DNA of 64,000 bases from Fratercula arctica (Eukaryota; Chordata; Aves; Charadriiformes; Alcidae), in the NCBI GenBank assembly GCA_947846985.1, contig CANTUZ010000004.1:78378159-78442158 (forward strand), read 5' to 3'. Shown here in pieces: positions 1 through 12,709 of this stretch (its first letter is position 1; each line of letters starts with the position of its first letter). Position numbers and translations under genes: made by a program. The notes beneath the pieces were generated by a model. That model saw only the letters and a program-made list of their open reading frames with translations. It searched no databases and was not told where the DNA came from.

Positions 1-3000
1 CTTCCCCTCTCCTCCCCGACTCCGGTGGCTTTGCTGCATGGGATTTTTTTTTTGCTGTCACTGTTCTGAATTGTTTTTTCATCTGGACGCCCCTTAAAAT
101 CCACAGGAAACAATTTATAAAGTTCAGAGGATGCAAAAATTTAGCAGTCAAGGAATCCCACTTTTTGTAAATAGCTCGGTTATAGAGAGGAACGATTTTT
201 AAAAATAAAAGAAATAGGCAGACAGTATTGGGAGTGCATTCCGGCACTTAAATTCTATTTTGCATGGATACCTGTGGAACAGCCTTCTGGTAATGAGGCA
301 GTCATTAGTCTGATTTATATCTTCAAAGAAGGGGCATATGCTCTCTCATTTGGCCTACGCGTTAGCAGCTAGTAAGTAACAAACCAAATCACAGGATACT
401 AGTTTAGTTTTGCCAGAGATGGGTAATTTGTTAGGCTGCAATTTTTCCGTAAGTGTTATTTATATCTGACGATCCAGTAGGCTGACACCTGGGGCTGGCA
501 ACACCTGGCAGCGCTTTTAATGAGCGCACCAGCGTTTCCACTGAAACTGCTGACTTCAGTAACTGCAATCTTACATTTACTGTAGGGGAAAAAAAAAAAA
601 AAGAAAAAAGAAAAGAAAAAAGTACAAACCCGAATGCAATGAATTAAAAAGGTCAATGAAATAAATGTTAATTTTGTGCTAATGCAGTTAGAGTGTAATT
701 GGTAAAGGGAAAGGAAGACAAAGCAGTCTGTACAAAAATTTTCACCCACAAAAATTCACTAGAATATTTATTTCATAATGTTTTATATCGGTTACAAGAA
801 AGGTACTTTCCACTCATGAAATTTTTCAGCAGTTAATAAATCATAGTCAAATTACCTTAAACAAGACAGTTGGTTATCCTCTCTTTAAGTATTACTTGAA
901 CTATAGATGCCCGGTCAGTAAACATATGAAAAGAATTCAGTTGTTTGACTGCAAGCTTGACCGATTGAAAAACAAATGGGAAAAGAGATTTTCACATTAG
1001 CTGTAGGCTTGGAACACGTTTGGCATCTCTGGGATCGGCGCACTTGCCAAAGGCTACTGTCGTCCTAAAACTATGGCAAGGCTTTATTTGAAGGACAGAT
1101 GAATTACAGCCAATTCAAAGCACCTCAGCAAGGGCTCAAGACTATACGTGTCTGTGCCTGCCATCAGCGCAGATATCTCTTGTACCTACTGAAGAGCTTC
1201 AGATCACCAGCAGATTAGGACAATTTTTCCCAGAAAATGTATTATTTTATGGTGTTGTATGCATATTTGACACACTTAGATTCTTTTAAAAGACCTAGTG
1301 CATGGAAGTTACAATTTTTACTGCGCTTTAAACATTTAAATATCTTTATATAAAGATAGCGGTACAGTCGTTAATAATAGCGTTTGTTCTAAAGGGTTAT
1401 CTACTTTGTTCTAAATGGCTCGTAAGATATATCAACAAACTTTAGCCATGATAACAATTCTCCTATTCCCCAAATATACCTACAACTTTTTAGCCACGAT
1501 GATAATTTTTTTTCCCCAAAGGACAGGAAATAGCACTAACCAGTGGTTATTATCTATTTCTAGATAATAGATATTATTATCTACTATAATGCTATCAAAA
1601 TTTAATAGATAATGTACTAGCATCTATAATACGTATCACAGAAACATTATAAAACATTTATCACGTATTTACAAATTACTTTGGACCACTACTAACACGT
1701 GCTATGAATATATTACGCGTTTTTTGTCAATTATTGAAAACTAATACTTTCACAAAATTTGAACATGAGAATAAATTCATTTTTCCACTTGTGTTTTGAC
1801 AGCTCTAAATGCCCATTGGAGACGGATAGCCTACCTTGATGTCATCAGGAAAACACCACTTTACATTAAGGAATTAACATACCTGCCTTTGCAGCAGCAA
1901 TGAAAAATATTTTTGAAACCTCATGCAAACCAAACTGAAGGCAAAGACACAAAATTTGCTATCTTTAAAATCATTTTTCACAGAATTTGACTTCTGTGAT
2001 GAACGCTTTGATGCTTTATGGTTGTTGACGTTTACTGCAAATATTTCCTGTAATCCAAAGTTGACAAATACAAAATAGAATTAGCTTTTTATATATTCCA
2101 ATTTAAAGACATCAAGAGCCTTGTTTGACAGTGAAATTTTAAATAAAATCAGATTCCATAATCAAGGACATTTTCAAAGTCATTTTAAAACTATAATTTC
2201 AAAGCAGCGTTTTACTTTATAGGATGGAATATTCATTTGAAGAAACTAAATATAGGCTATCTCTTAATTCTTCCTCATTCCAAGAATATATTTTTTAGCT
2301 CAAAAATGCTCCGTTTCCCCATAATTATCCTTTCACGCGGTGTCCCCAGATGTAGGACTCCCAAAATGCAATCCCACTCATCTGCACAGCTATTGTGAGA
2401 AAGTCTGAAACGTATTAGAGCATACGGAATAAATTCGTTATTTCTTATTGAAGCATCTTATGTAAACTTGTACACTGTGATTTAGCACTTAAGTAAATTA
2501 CCTTAAAGACAATATCAAGCTTTTCACCGATGAAATAATAGGAAACTGCTGTGACTGACGATATTAGGAATTTACTATGCTAAGATATATTTTTCTAGCG
2601 TGACGCTCTTCTCAGTCTTTTATCTCTAAGGAGAGAGAAATACACTGTCAAATCCTGACAGCTAGTCATGGCTTAGTTATACGGCACATTTCATACCAAA
2701 GGTCTGCTTAGGGAACTTCATGAAGGTAGTGAAATTAAAGGCATAGCATCATGTAAACGGGAAAATATGGAAAACCAAACAAAAAATGAGACAACATCAA
2801 GCTTACGGTAGAACCACCCACAAGTTAATAGTAAAAATGTATATGCAATTACTGTTTCACTGCATCTAAACACTGTGATTATAGCCTTCCTTTAATCTCC
2901 TTCGGCATACGAACTCCACATAAATTTCAAGTACACTGATATAAATAGGTTTTTTTCATTAAATTTTGCAGGTTTTGATCAGACTCTGCATTTGAAATGG

Positions 3001-4454
3001 CTTCATTACAGTGAATAAATGAAGGAAATAGTATACCATGCAGATTTTCCGGAGATATCCTGGAATAATCTATGGGGTACCTCCACAGGTACCGCGCCAC
3101 TCTATCTGAAGAAATTTTAAAAAAGAAGTCACAGATGCTATCGAGTGTGATAGATACATAAGCTTGTTCAGTAAATACAAATAAATGACACAAACCTTTA
3201 CAAATGGAGAAAATACAGGACAAAAAGCCAACTTGTTGCTATTCCAAAGAAAGAATTAGGGTAGTCAGGAAGTCAACCATCTGGACTTTAAATATCAATA
3301 ATTGAATACAAATTATTAGCAAAAGAAAGCATTCTGACTTAGCTTGCTTCATTTTATGAGACAGCCATGGCAGAGGCAAGTTTTGTCTTATTAAAACTGC
3401 TCAGAGCCCATTAATCATAAAAAAGTACGTATTAATCTAAAAAAAAAAAAAAAAATAAGAAATACTTTTAATAGATCAATATGGCTAGCGACTTTTTTAC
3501 TTCATGACTTGGAAAAGGAAACATGTTGAAATATGACCCAGAAAAATAAATATCTTAAAGCTTAGATAAATTAGTTCTAGGAATGAATGAAAACAGACAA
3601 TCACGGACTAATGAGCAAGATCCTTGGCAGAGGTTTGGACACAAGACCTAACCCGTGAGGGTCACAGCCCCTTGTTTACATGACAGACTGCCTCTGAATG
3701 ATGTGGTACTCATTAGGGTATCATCTAATTGCCTTCATTTTTATTTAAAAAACAGACCAGCACATGGCAAAAATACAAAATAAACGCAGATTACTTTTAT
3801 ACGGAAGATAACAACACAAAAATATTTTGGCCTCAGATGTTAAAATAAAAACAAACCCCAGCTCATTAATTCCAACACCTGAGGCCACCGGTTGCTCCCA
3901 CTCTGTCCTGAGCAGGGTGCTGGTTTGCACGCTCAGGTGCAAAGTTTGCGTGTACATTTCAAATGCACATTTTGGATAGTTTACTCCTAAAACAAAAGCC
4001 AATTATAAGCTTTGCTTGGTGCAAAGAAACTGAAAAATAAGTTTTATCAGTTTTGCTCAAATGTATGTACTGTACGTATGGGAAAGCGTTTGCATGTCTA
4101 CCATCAGAAGAGACGCGAGACAAAACTCCAGTGTAAGAACGCATCTACTGCACAGTCAAGGACCATCACTCACGTACAATATATTACAGCTTTCTCTATT
4201 CACATATTTCTCTGAAATTTGCTACAATCGGTTTTAGTAGGAAAGGATTTTCTGTACAGATCAGTTCCACAGGGGATGAAGAAAAGTACAGACATCCACA
4301 ACAGCGTGTATCTGCAGTGGGCAAACAGCCTCTTGGGAACGGAAAGGAGAGAAACAGGAATTGCAGCAGTCATGTCGTGGTTAACAAAAGTTCCCTAAAT
4401 GCTAGGGGATTCGTGAAAGCTAGCAGATACACAAATGAGAAAACACTTGCAAAA
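1..4454. other. Unique AT-rich intergenic DNA, no gene seen
   Basis: No coding region or transposon was recognised. Visible structure is limited to a 10-T run near 44-53, a purine-only A-rich tract at about 585-622, an A run at about 3439-3455, and a cluster of small inverted repeats at 1549-1613 (listed separately). Open frames here are under about 100 codons, and one of them encodes poly-phenylalanine read from the A-rich tract, so they look like chance. Confidence 0.6.
1549..1613. repeat. Alternating 8-bp inverted repeats (small hairpin cluster)
   Basis: The 8-mer ATTATCTA occurs at 1549-1556 and 1576-1583. Its reverse complement TAGATAAT occurs at 1561-1568 and 1606-1613. The first pair forms an 8-bp stem with a 4-base loop, and the second and third copies form another stem with a 7-base loop. 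This is seen directly. It may be only AT-rich low complexity, or a decayed palindromic element. Confidence 0.7.
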
Positions 4455-5025
4455 TCACAGAATCACAGAATGGTAGGTTTGGAAGGCACCTCTGGAGATC
4501 ATCTAGTCCAATGCCCTGCCAGAGCAGGGTCACCCAGAGCAGGTGGCACAGGAACGCGTCCAGGCGGGGTTGGAATGTCTCCAGAGACGGAGACTCCACC
4601 ACCTCTCTGGGCTGCCTGTGCCAGGGCTCTGCCACCCTCACAGCAAAGAAGTTCCTCCTCATGTTTAGGTGGAACTTCCTACACTCAAGTTTGTGCTCGT
4701 TACCTCTTGTCCTGTCGCTGGACACCACTGAAAAGAGCCTGGCCTCATCCTCCTGACACCCATCCTTTCAGTATTTATAAACATTGATAAGATCCCCCCT
4801 CAGCTGTCTTTTTTACAGACTGAAAAGACCCACATCCCTCAGCCTTTCCTCATAGCAGAGATGTTCCAATCCCCTAATCATCTTTGTAGCCCTTTGCTGC
4901 ACCCTCTCCAGCAGTTCCCCGTCCTTCTGGAACCGGGGAGCCCAGCACTGGACCCAGTGCTCCAGCTGTGGCCTCACCAGGGCAGAGCAGAGGGGGAGGA
5001 TGACCTCCCTCGACCTGATGGCCAT
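4455..5025 (-). mobile_element. CR1 LINE, 5'-truncated copy (group A)
   Basis: Read on the minus strand, this is the last ~570 bp of a CR1 retrotransposon: the C-terminal end of ORF2, then the short 3' UTR. The element's 3' terminus is at the left edge, where two tandem ATTCTGTG-type units appear (as TCACAGAA on the plus strand). The right edge is an abrupt 5' truncation, normal for CR1, which inserts by target-primed reverse transcription that usually stops early. The phrase for TAGATGATCTCCAGAGG, typical of avian CR1 3' ends, is present. No target-site duplication is obvious, as usual for CR1. Confidence 0.95.
4813..5025 (-). pseudogene. CR1 ORF2 C-terminal fragment
   Basis: Minus-strand open stretch of about 70 codons from the region after the reverse transcriptase domain of CR1 ORF2. 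Recognisable pieces are [19 protein letters not shown] and [18 protein letters not shown], followed by [12 protein letters not shown]. Beyond this the frame is broken, so the rest of the C-terminus is readable only by shifting frames. The endonuclease and RT domains are missing through 5' truncation. A dead fragment. Confidence 0.9.
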
Positions 5026-6550
5026 AAATACACAGAATCCATTGAAATAAATACAGAGAGCCCACTGAAACTTTGAGTATTTGAAATCAAGCAGCTTTTT
5101 GTTACATGGTCGTGTAAACTTAGAAGGAGAAAAAGAATATAGATTAAATCTAATGATTTAGTTAATTTCTGTTGGAATTAATCTGTCCACACTTTATGGG
5201 TGATTTTGTCTGGATCACATGGGATTCTATTTGTGACCTGCAGCAGGAGAAGAGTTGCTCTTCACTTTTGCTGCAAGCCCTAACGGTTTCATTATTGCCA
5301 CTGTTCCTTTTTAATTCAATATCCGCAGGACTCTTCTTCCTAAACACTTTGAAATATTCAGCTATTTATTCTCAGAGCGTTCTTTTCAAATAAGATATGA
5401 GGGTGTAGCCAAAAGAACGGGAGAAATAACAACAACAAAAAATTACACTTTGTAAAGTAAGTCATCCTAGTATATAATTAACGGTGCAACAACTTTCCTT
5501 TTATGGGAGTGTTGTAATTAATTCTCAGAAAACTGCAGATGTCAGTGCAGTCCCATTTTGAAGGGGAAAAGAGAGGGGAAAGCTCAACAGCCACACAAAC
5601 AAAAGCAAATATAATACAATAAGAATAGTAGAGCTCTACCGACAGCCCCCTTATTCCACCCCTCTCTCCAATTACTGGTGAATTTATAGCAGGAAGTCAG
5701 TAATTTATAGCATTTGTATATTTGGCATCAATTAGTGAGGTTCTGTTACGGGAGACGTTTGCAGATAGCCCCAAAAGCCTGTGTCCCAAGAAAAATGAGC
5801 GCCGCACAACGCCAGAAGGAAACACCGCTCTGACACAGCGAGGACATAAAACATAACCCCGCGCGCTGATTTAGTCACCACTCGAAAATACAAATGCTCG
5901 TATCTGGTTACGTGTGGTAACCTTAATCTCAGTCAAACTCTGCCTTTGGTTTGATATGAAAGGTCTGGGAAAAGTGACTGATCTTCTACTGCCATCTCAA
6001 TACTGTTCATATACTCAGCAGTCACTTGGCTGTTTTCAAAATGTGCTTCTGTGTTGATAGTTTTAAGGTGAAGCAGTACTTCACTGACTGGACCCGCATC
6101 TTGCATGATTGTATATTTAAGGGTTTTTTCTAAGGGCTTTCTTCGAGAAATAAAAGCAGGAAGACTTGGAGAATTCACACTCTTTATGCACAGAGTAAAT
6201 CATTTAAATTATAGATGCTCTCTATGGAAAACAGAATATATTTAGACCTAAGGCATGAGAAAAGCAAGATAGCTACTTCAGATTTATATCCTCAACAGAA
6301 GATACTTTGAAATTTTCAAGCAGGACTTACTGTAATGTCTGCGATTACATTATTGTTTCCTGCCAATGACTACACAGATTATTCAGTCTGCCCAGGATAA
6401 ACTACCGGATGTAAACTCATTTCCCCAGGAAGATGCTAAGATGTGGCTAACTTGTACAGCTCTTTCTCTGCTTCCCTCACTCTGAAAGTTACTCTGTCTC
6501 TTACCTTGACAAAGTTCACCTTTTCCCATTTACTAAATTCCTTCCGTCTA
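5026..6550. other. Unique intergenic DNA with a conserved-looking block
   Basis: No repeat or gene was recognised. The stretch 5640-5790 mixes TAAT-type motifs with GC-richer words and looks like conserved non-coding DNA (listed as a finding). A minus-strand open frame at 5933-6178 has a fairly protein-like composition but no family I recognise. It lacks clear splice sites, so I do not call it a gene. Confidence 0.5.
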
Positions 6551-6784
6551 GATGTAGATGAGATCTGAGGCAGAAATTCTTTGCTGTGAGGGGGGTGAGC
6601 CCCTGGCCCAGGTTGCCCAGAGAAGCTGTGGCTGCCCCATCCCTGGAGGGGTTCAAGGCCAGGTTGGACGGGGCTTGGAGCAACCTGGGCTGGTGGGAGG
6701 TGTCCCTGCCCAGGGCAGGGGGTGGAACTAGGTGATCTTTAAGGTCCCTTCCAACTCTTAACCATTCTATGGTTCTATGATTCT
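6551..6784 (+). mobile_element. CR1 LINE 3' end (group C)
   Basis: Plus-strand terminal ~235 bp of a CR1 element. It starts within the last ORF2 codons (a GAGGCAGAAATTCTTTGCTG block), passes through the stretch ending in CCCTGCCCAGGGCAGGG, and closes with the 3' repeats ATTCTATG/GTTCTATG at 6772-6784. Positions 6578-6682 are identical base for base to 50595-50699 in another copy, so both derive from the same young subfamily. Severely 5'-truncated; no coding capacity. Confidence 0.95.
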
Positions 6785-9648
6785 CACTCAAGAGCCATCT
6801 TGTGTTAGGAGACGGGAGTGAGCATTTCCTCAGCTTCGCAAGGTCATTCCTATTTCCACACCAAAATTTCGTGCTTGAGTCGTAGTTATACATGTCCATA
6901 AGGACCACCTGCTGGTCCACTCCCAATCTCCTACATATCTATAATGCCTCATTTGCGGGAAAGAGCCTTGTGCGAGCCTGGATTGCATATACCATACATA
7001 TATATCCCAGCGCCCACCTGACAGAGCTTAGAAGGTGTCCACGACAGGCGATTTGGGACCAAGCGTAACTGCTTTGGGGATAACCCTGAACGCAGCACAC
7101 ATGCGGAGTATCTCCCTAAGTTAGTAATAAGTGGGAGAGCATTGTATTACTTTAACTTCCACGGGCAGAAAGATAGCTCTGGAAACATTAGTGCAATACC
7201 CATAGGCAGTAGTTAAATATTAGAGAATGAGTAACGCCTAATTCCTCTATTTGTATTACATGATGCCGGAAGGGAAACTGTAGATTTTGCAATCACGCTG
7301 AAGCAGAGTATATTAAGCACAGCTTTCTACATACGCTAACCTTGACTTTGTGTGGCTGCCATGACTGGCGTTGATTCGAGCCTCGGGAGTGCAGCAGATT
7401 GAATTACACGCTGTGATATTAGCGAGTGATATATTTAGCTTCTTTCTTGTCCACGCTTTTTCAATAGACAAATAGTCGGGGATTTTATGGATAGGATTAA
7501 GCAATTGTAACAGTTTGTAAAAACAATTTTTTCTCCAAGTTTAATAAAAACTGATAACTATGACTATTTGCTCTCAGCCAACTACAGCCCTGATTCTGTT
7601 CTTTAATCTGTGAATTTAAATAATACGCATCTTTATCTACAGTGAACATAATAAAGATTTAAATTTACGACTTCCTGTATACAGTCTTATGAAGGTATTT
7701 TCGCAGAGCTTTTGCGACTCTTTAACATTCTCGGATACAGAAAATACTTTAGCAAAGAAACTGCGAGTCCAGTGCAAGTTAGTAACTGTTAAGAAAGTTT
7801 TAAAAGTAACACTATACTGGATTTCCTCATGTGATACATATCCCCGCCACCCCTTTCCTCTGCCTCCCTAGTTCAAGACACTGTCATTTTAAGTATTCCG
7901 ATACTATGTTCTAAGAGCAATAAATAGCTATATAGAGGAAAAGGATAATAGCAGGGAGATATCACCTGCAACATCACTTTTGAATGCGCAAGCTCTTATT
8001 TTTGTTGTTTACTTCTGTATTACTCTTTTGATCTGATTTAGCCTGAATTTAACACCTGCCTTTTTCTTTACGGCTTCTGAGAAGTGCAAGAGAACTTTCC
8101 TGAGCCCCTTTCAAGCTCCATCACCGTCACTTCAGTACAGGAATCATGAAGTTTCTTATCAGTCATTGAGATACATATATATTTGAAAAGGAATATGGAA
8201 TTCCATTGATAGGTTCATTTCAGCTAGTCAGGATGTCAAATTATATTTTAAGGTTGAGGTAATTTTAAAGGGCAATGGTGAAAGTATTGGACAATGGCAT
8301 TAAATTCATTAAATTCTTCTTTCTGCTATTTGAAGTCAAAAGAACTATTGCTGTCTCCCTCGGGAAGTTAATTTTGGACGGGTTTATTACAGCATCCACT
8401 AATCTCACCAGAGGAAACAAAAGCCCCCGTTACTGGGGGAAATACCAAGTATGAAATCCAAAGGGTTAAAAATAACTTTCAAATAAAAGGTTTGAGTAAA
8501 AGGGCAGTACAGCAGCAAAACCTGCCCCCACATTTTTGAATTAATTTGGGAAGGAAGAGAAAGCAACTGTTCAGAGAAAAATATGAGTTCTGTTTAAACT
8601 GACCCAAAAGTATGGAGCCTTCTTCACATTAAAATACCTTGTTAAAAAGAGGAGACAAAGCTGTGGAAATCAAGATAATAACTAAAAATTCTAGTGTAGA
8701 AAGTTAATCACTTGTAATAGTTCAATTTACTTAGAGTTAAACTACGTCTTTATATTGTTTTAACATATCTGGGGCCACGGTGGAATTTCAGTCAATGTTA
8801 AGTAGCCCGTGGTCAAGGAGAGCTTTTATCATTTATAGAGTCTTGCTCAACTACAGCCGTCCCTGGTGCCTCCTGACGTGCAGATTGCGTGCTCTGCCTC
8901 TGCCGCTCTGAGGCTGAAACACCCACTGACCCCCGCCCAGGGCTGCCTGCAAAGCTCCTCTGCTGCCCGAGTGCAGAGGCAGGATTTATTGTGGTTATAC
9001 CAGGAAAAAACAACCAGCCTACCAGCCCCGAAGTGGTAAGTTAAATACTAAATTCAATTACCTTCTCATTCAGGATGTTACAGCAGACCTGGAAATACTA
9101 ATCTTTCCGCATCTTTTATTTTTGCCTTATACCTGGAAGTTGATTAAAGCATGAGTTCTGATCTAATTTCAGAAATAAATACAGCGAAAAATCTCCAGAC
9201 TTTTGGTTTGGAATATCCCATTGGTTTGTAATCTTTTGTCATTTGTTAGATAATCCAGTTTTAAAAGGAAAGGAGGATTAGTGAATTTGGTTTTACATTT
9301 TTATGAGACTGTTTCTCAGTTTGAAAAAGAAACACTCCTCCTCTGGAACTGATATCAGTGGATTCCTACCAACGGTTTCAAGAGGCTCATGGAGAACATA
9401 TACACATGGCTTGATCATTAAACGTACATTTTACCAAACAACTATGGCAAGTCTGACAAATAAAAATGAATACAAATGAAAAACATTAAAAATAAAGCTC
9501 TGAAATGGGATCAAAATACTCTTAAGAGTAAACCGAGTATCCAAATCAATTGTAGCTACTCTGTAGCATTGCTCCTCTGAAGCAATTCTGAAACTCCAGT
9601 CTGTACCCCATGTCCTGGTTAGTTGGACCTGCGGAGTGTGCCCACCGT
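6785..9648. other. Unique AT-rich intergenic DNA
   Basis: No gene or transposon was recognised. The only compositional departure is a GC-richer patch of about 150 bp at 8850-9000, containing several CpGs and no clear reading frame of known type. Otherwise AT-rich single-copy-looking sequence. Confidence 0.5.
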
Positions 9649-9769
9649 AGGGCTGGATGGGGCTTGGAGCAACCTGGGCTGGTGGGAGGTGCCCCTGCCC
9701 AGGGCAGGGGGGTGGAACTGGATGGTCTTTAAGGTCCCTCCCAACACAAACCATTCTATGGTTCTATGA
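9649..9769 (+). mobile_element. CR1 LINE 3' terminus, very short (group C)
   Basis: Only the last ~120 bp of a CR1 element, plus strand, running from the GGGGCTTGGAGCAACCTGGG block to the 3' terminal units ATTCTATGGTTCTATGA. It belongs to the same group as 6551-6784 and 50444-50796. The left boundary with unrelated unique sequence is abrupt. This fragment is 3' UTR plus a few terminal codons; no coding capacity. Confidence 0.92.
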
Positions 9770-12001
9770 AAACCAAACCATGAAGTTTTGAGAACTACCG
9801 TATCCTACACAAGAAAGAGGAAAATGTGGTTTTGATGAGGAAATAAAGGAAAACGTGAAAATATCCGCAAGTTTGTGACAGATCTGCTCTGAAAAACAAC
9901 CTTGCTTGCTTGTATGTAAGTCATAGACAGTAAATAGTTTGCAAATACGGACCATAAAAAGAAAATCAGCATGACTAGTTCATATTAATTTCTCATTGGA
10001 GCAAAGGATAAGGTTGCAATAAAAGGTGATTATACCATCAGCCTTAATGCTACTGCCTTAATGCTACTGCCATATTTATTGGGTTGTCATTGGATACTAG
10101 CACATGAGCTATTATGGTACCAGAAACAACATTAGAGCCTCTAAATGAAAGCAACAGATATTAAAAGGCAAACAATTAAGACTATGACCTTATTTCCTCT
10201 GTAGACTTACAACAATTAGATAACAGAGAACTGGAAAAGATAACATTTGTAATGGTATCATGAAAAAGGGTACCCATTATTGGTTTAAAAGTCTGTCCAG
10301 CCACAGGTTTAATCCAAAGAACATAGTTGCTGAGGAGGAAAGGAATTAATCCAAGTGAAGAAGAGCTTTAGAACGCTTATCATAGACATGTAAAAACGTA
10401 CAACCATCCTAGTTTGCAAGTCCTTTAGAGAAGCTGCTTTTTTTCCAAGCTTTTAATTAAGAACAAAATCTCTTGGACTGCATGATAGTGCAACTGTCTT
10501 GCTGCTCAGGAAAAGCTGGAGTTTTACCAAGAGGAAAATATGGTGATATGGGCTGTCTGCAAAGGGTTTGGTTTTTGGTTTGTTGTTTTTTTTTGTTTTT
10601 TTTTTTTTTTTTTCACATCATGTACCTCTCAGGATTCTCACCAGCATCCTTGGCAAGATATGCATGGATTATGCACAGTGAGTATTAATTTTGGAAAGTA
10701 TGGTTTTCGTAGACTTCCATTTGTCATGTGCTTGGCTCCTGAGTTTTTCACTGGAAACCACATTTTTGATGACCTCCTTAGATAAAGTTTTGATCTGAAG
10801 GAAAGGAGCGAGCCAACAATCGCAGTGACCAGAGGCTTTGCACAGCTTTGTGTAAAAAAGCCATCAGAATAAAATTAAGCTAACAAACCCATTAATTGCA
10901 TTCGCAGGAATTTCAAGGAAGATATTTAAAGTGCAAAGTGTATTTGTAGGACGCACTAGAAGAAGACATTGCTGACCAACGTATAAATAGGACTGGTGAG
11001 GATATGAAATATCTAGCCAGAGGACAGTGAAATATCCAGAAAAAAAAAACCACGTCTAAACTCCTATCTTGAACAGCAAGGCCAGGGGCACTGCTGTATA
11101 AAGTCCAAGATACTTCATTCTTAATAAAACTCTTGAGAAACACAGATAATTAACTAAACAGACATGCTTTCAGGCAATAAGAACAGAACAATCTTTTAAG
11201 CAGGTGCCTATGAAAATGGCACTGGAGAGGTAGCCTTAAATTATGGCACAGAATATTAAGGTAAGCGCCTGCATGAGAAGCGCGGGGGCAGACAGCCGGG
11301 GCAGTGACCCATTTCTCAGTGGTCTCAGCCCATGAGTCAAAGCCCAGAATGTCAAATTTATGAGGTTACTCTGGCCTTTGTTCGCAAATACAAACAGTTC
11401 ATATCTTTATTTACGGGAGGCATAAACTACTTATTTCCATTGCCGCTGAGCGGCTGACAGCCTTTCTAGTCTTTTGAGAGAAAAGGGAATTATTTTTCCG
11501 TTACAAATGTATCCTGGAAAGAAATGAAGTGTAAGTTTTCTATCACTTAGACTGTGATTAATTTGCTTACAGCAGATTTTGTGTTGCATTTCATTTGCTT
11601 AGGGCTAGTTTCTGGCACTGCCAATTACACTGAATCATACAGAAATACTCGGTTATAGAAATCAGACGATTTGTTAGAGCCCCCGCAAGTGACAACATCA
11701 GCATGCATAAAATGGTCTTATATTCCTTCTGGTTCCCTCATGAGAGACAATTTCATAACGTAAAGGAGCAGAACAACTTAAAGCTAAGCTAAGTTTCCTT
11801 CCCCCGCTGACTGGAGGTTTTGCTGTCTGCACTCACCATCTTAGGAAGAGACGCAAAAAGTCATACTGAAAGGTAGAGTAAACACAGGTGCTGGAAAGGT
11901 AGGAACAATGTGTGATCAGTGACTTCTTGGGCATTAAGGTATTAGTGGCTTCAAATCAGGGATCCTGGTGACCGGTTACCTTATGCAGATGTGACACAAG
12001 T
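9770..12001. other. Unique intergenic DNA with a conserved-looking block
   Basis: No gene was seen. A 14-bp unit (CCTTAATGCTACTG) is tandemly duplicated at about 10042-10069. A T-rich run with 18 consecutive T lies at 10596-10613. The segment 11370-11660 has motif texture like a conserved non-coding element, including TGATTAATTTGC at 11555-11566. Confidence 0.5.
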
Positions 12002-12709
12002 TACAAGAACCTAATGAAACTCAACAAGGGCAAGTGTAGGGTTTTGCATCTAGGGAGGAATAACGCCATGCACCAGTACAGGTTAGGGGTTGACCTGCTG
12101 GAGAGCAGCTCTGCAGAGAGGGACCTGGGAGTCCGGGCAGACAAGAAGTTGCCCATGAGGCAGCAATGTGCCCTTGGGGCCAAGAAGGTCAATGGTCTTC
12201 TGGGGTGCATTAAAAGGAGCATGGCCAGCAGGTCCATGGAGGTCACCCTTTCCCTCTACTCTGCCCTGGTGAGGCCACAGCTGGAGTACTGGGTCGAGAT
12301 CTGGGCTCCTCGGTTCAAGAAGGACAGGGAACTGCTGGATAGTCCAGTGGAGGGCTACAAGGATGCTCAGTGACTGGAGCATCTCTCTGCTGAGGAAAGG
12401 CTGAGAGACCTGGGGCTGTTCAGCCTGGAGAAGAGAAGACTGAGAGGGGATCTCATCAATGCTCATCAATATCTAAAGGGTGGATGTCAACAGGATGGGG
12501 TCAGACTCTCCTCAGTGGTGCCCAGTGACAGGACAAGGGGCAACGGGCACAAGCTGGAACACAGGAAGTTCCATCTCAACATGAGGAAAAACTTCTTTCC
12601 ATTGAGGTTACAAGAGCCCTGGCACAGGCTGCCCGGAGAGGTGGTGGAGTCTCCTTCTCTGGAGACATTCCAAACCCGCCTGGATGCGTTCCTGTCCAGC
12701 CTGCTCTAG
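12002..12709 (+). pseudogene. CR1 ORF2 C-terminal third with one nonsense codon
   Basis: One reading frame runs from the truncation point to the natural ORF2 stop (TAG at 12707-12709), broken only by TGA at 12371-12373. Before the break the readable segments include MKLNKGKCRVLHLGR and [19 protein letters not shown]. After it, the same frame gives [20 protein letters not shown] and then the terminal domain with [12 protein letters not shown] and [20 protein letters not shown]. The endonuclease and RT motifs lie upstream of the truncation and are absent, so no active enzyme could be made even without the stop. Confidence 0.92.

Noticed and set aside
4317..4787. 156-codon plus-strand open frame
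   Set aside because: Mostly antisense of a CR1 copy, whose GC-rich sequence has few stops on either strand.
12083..12469. 128-codon minus-strand frame
   Set aside because: Antisense shadow of the CR1 ORF2 fragment at 12002-12709.
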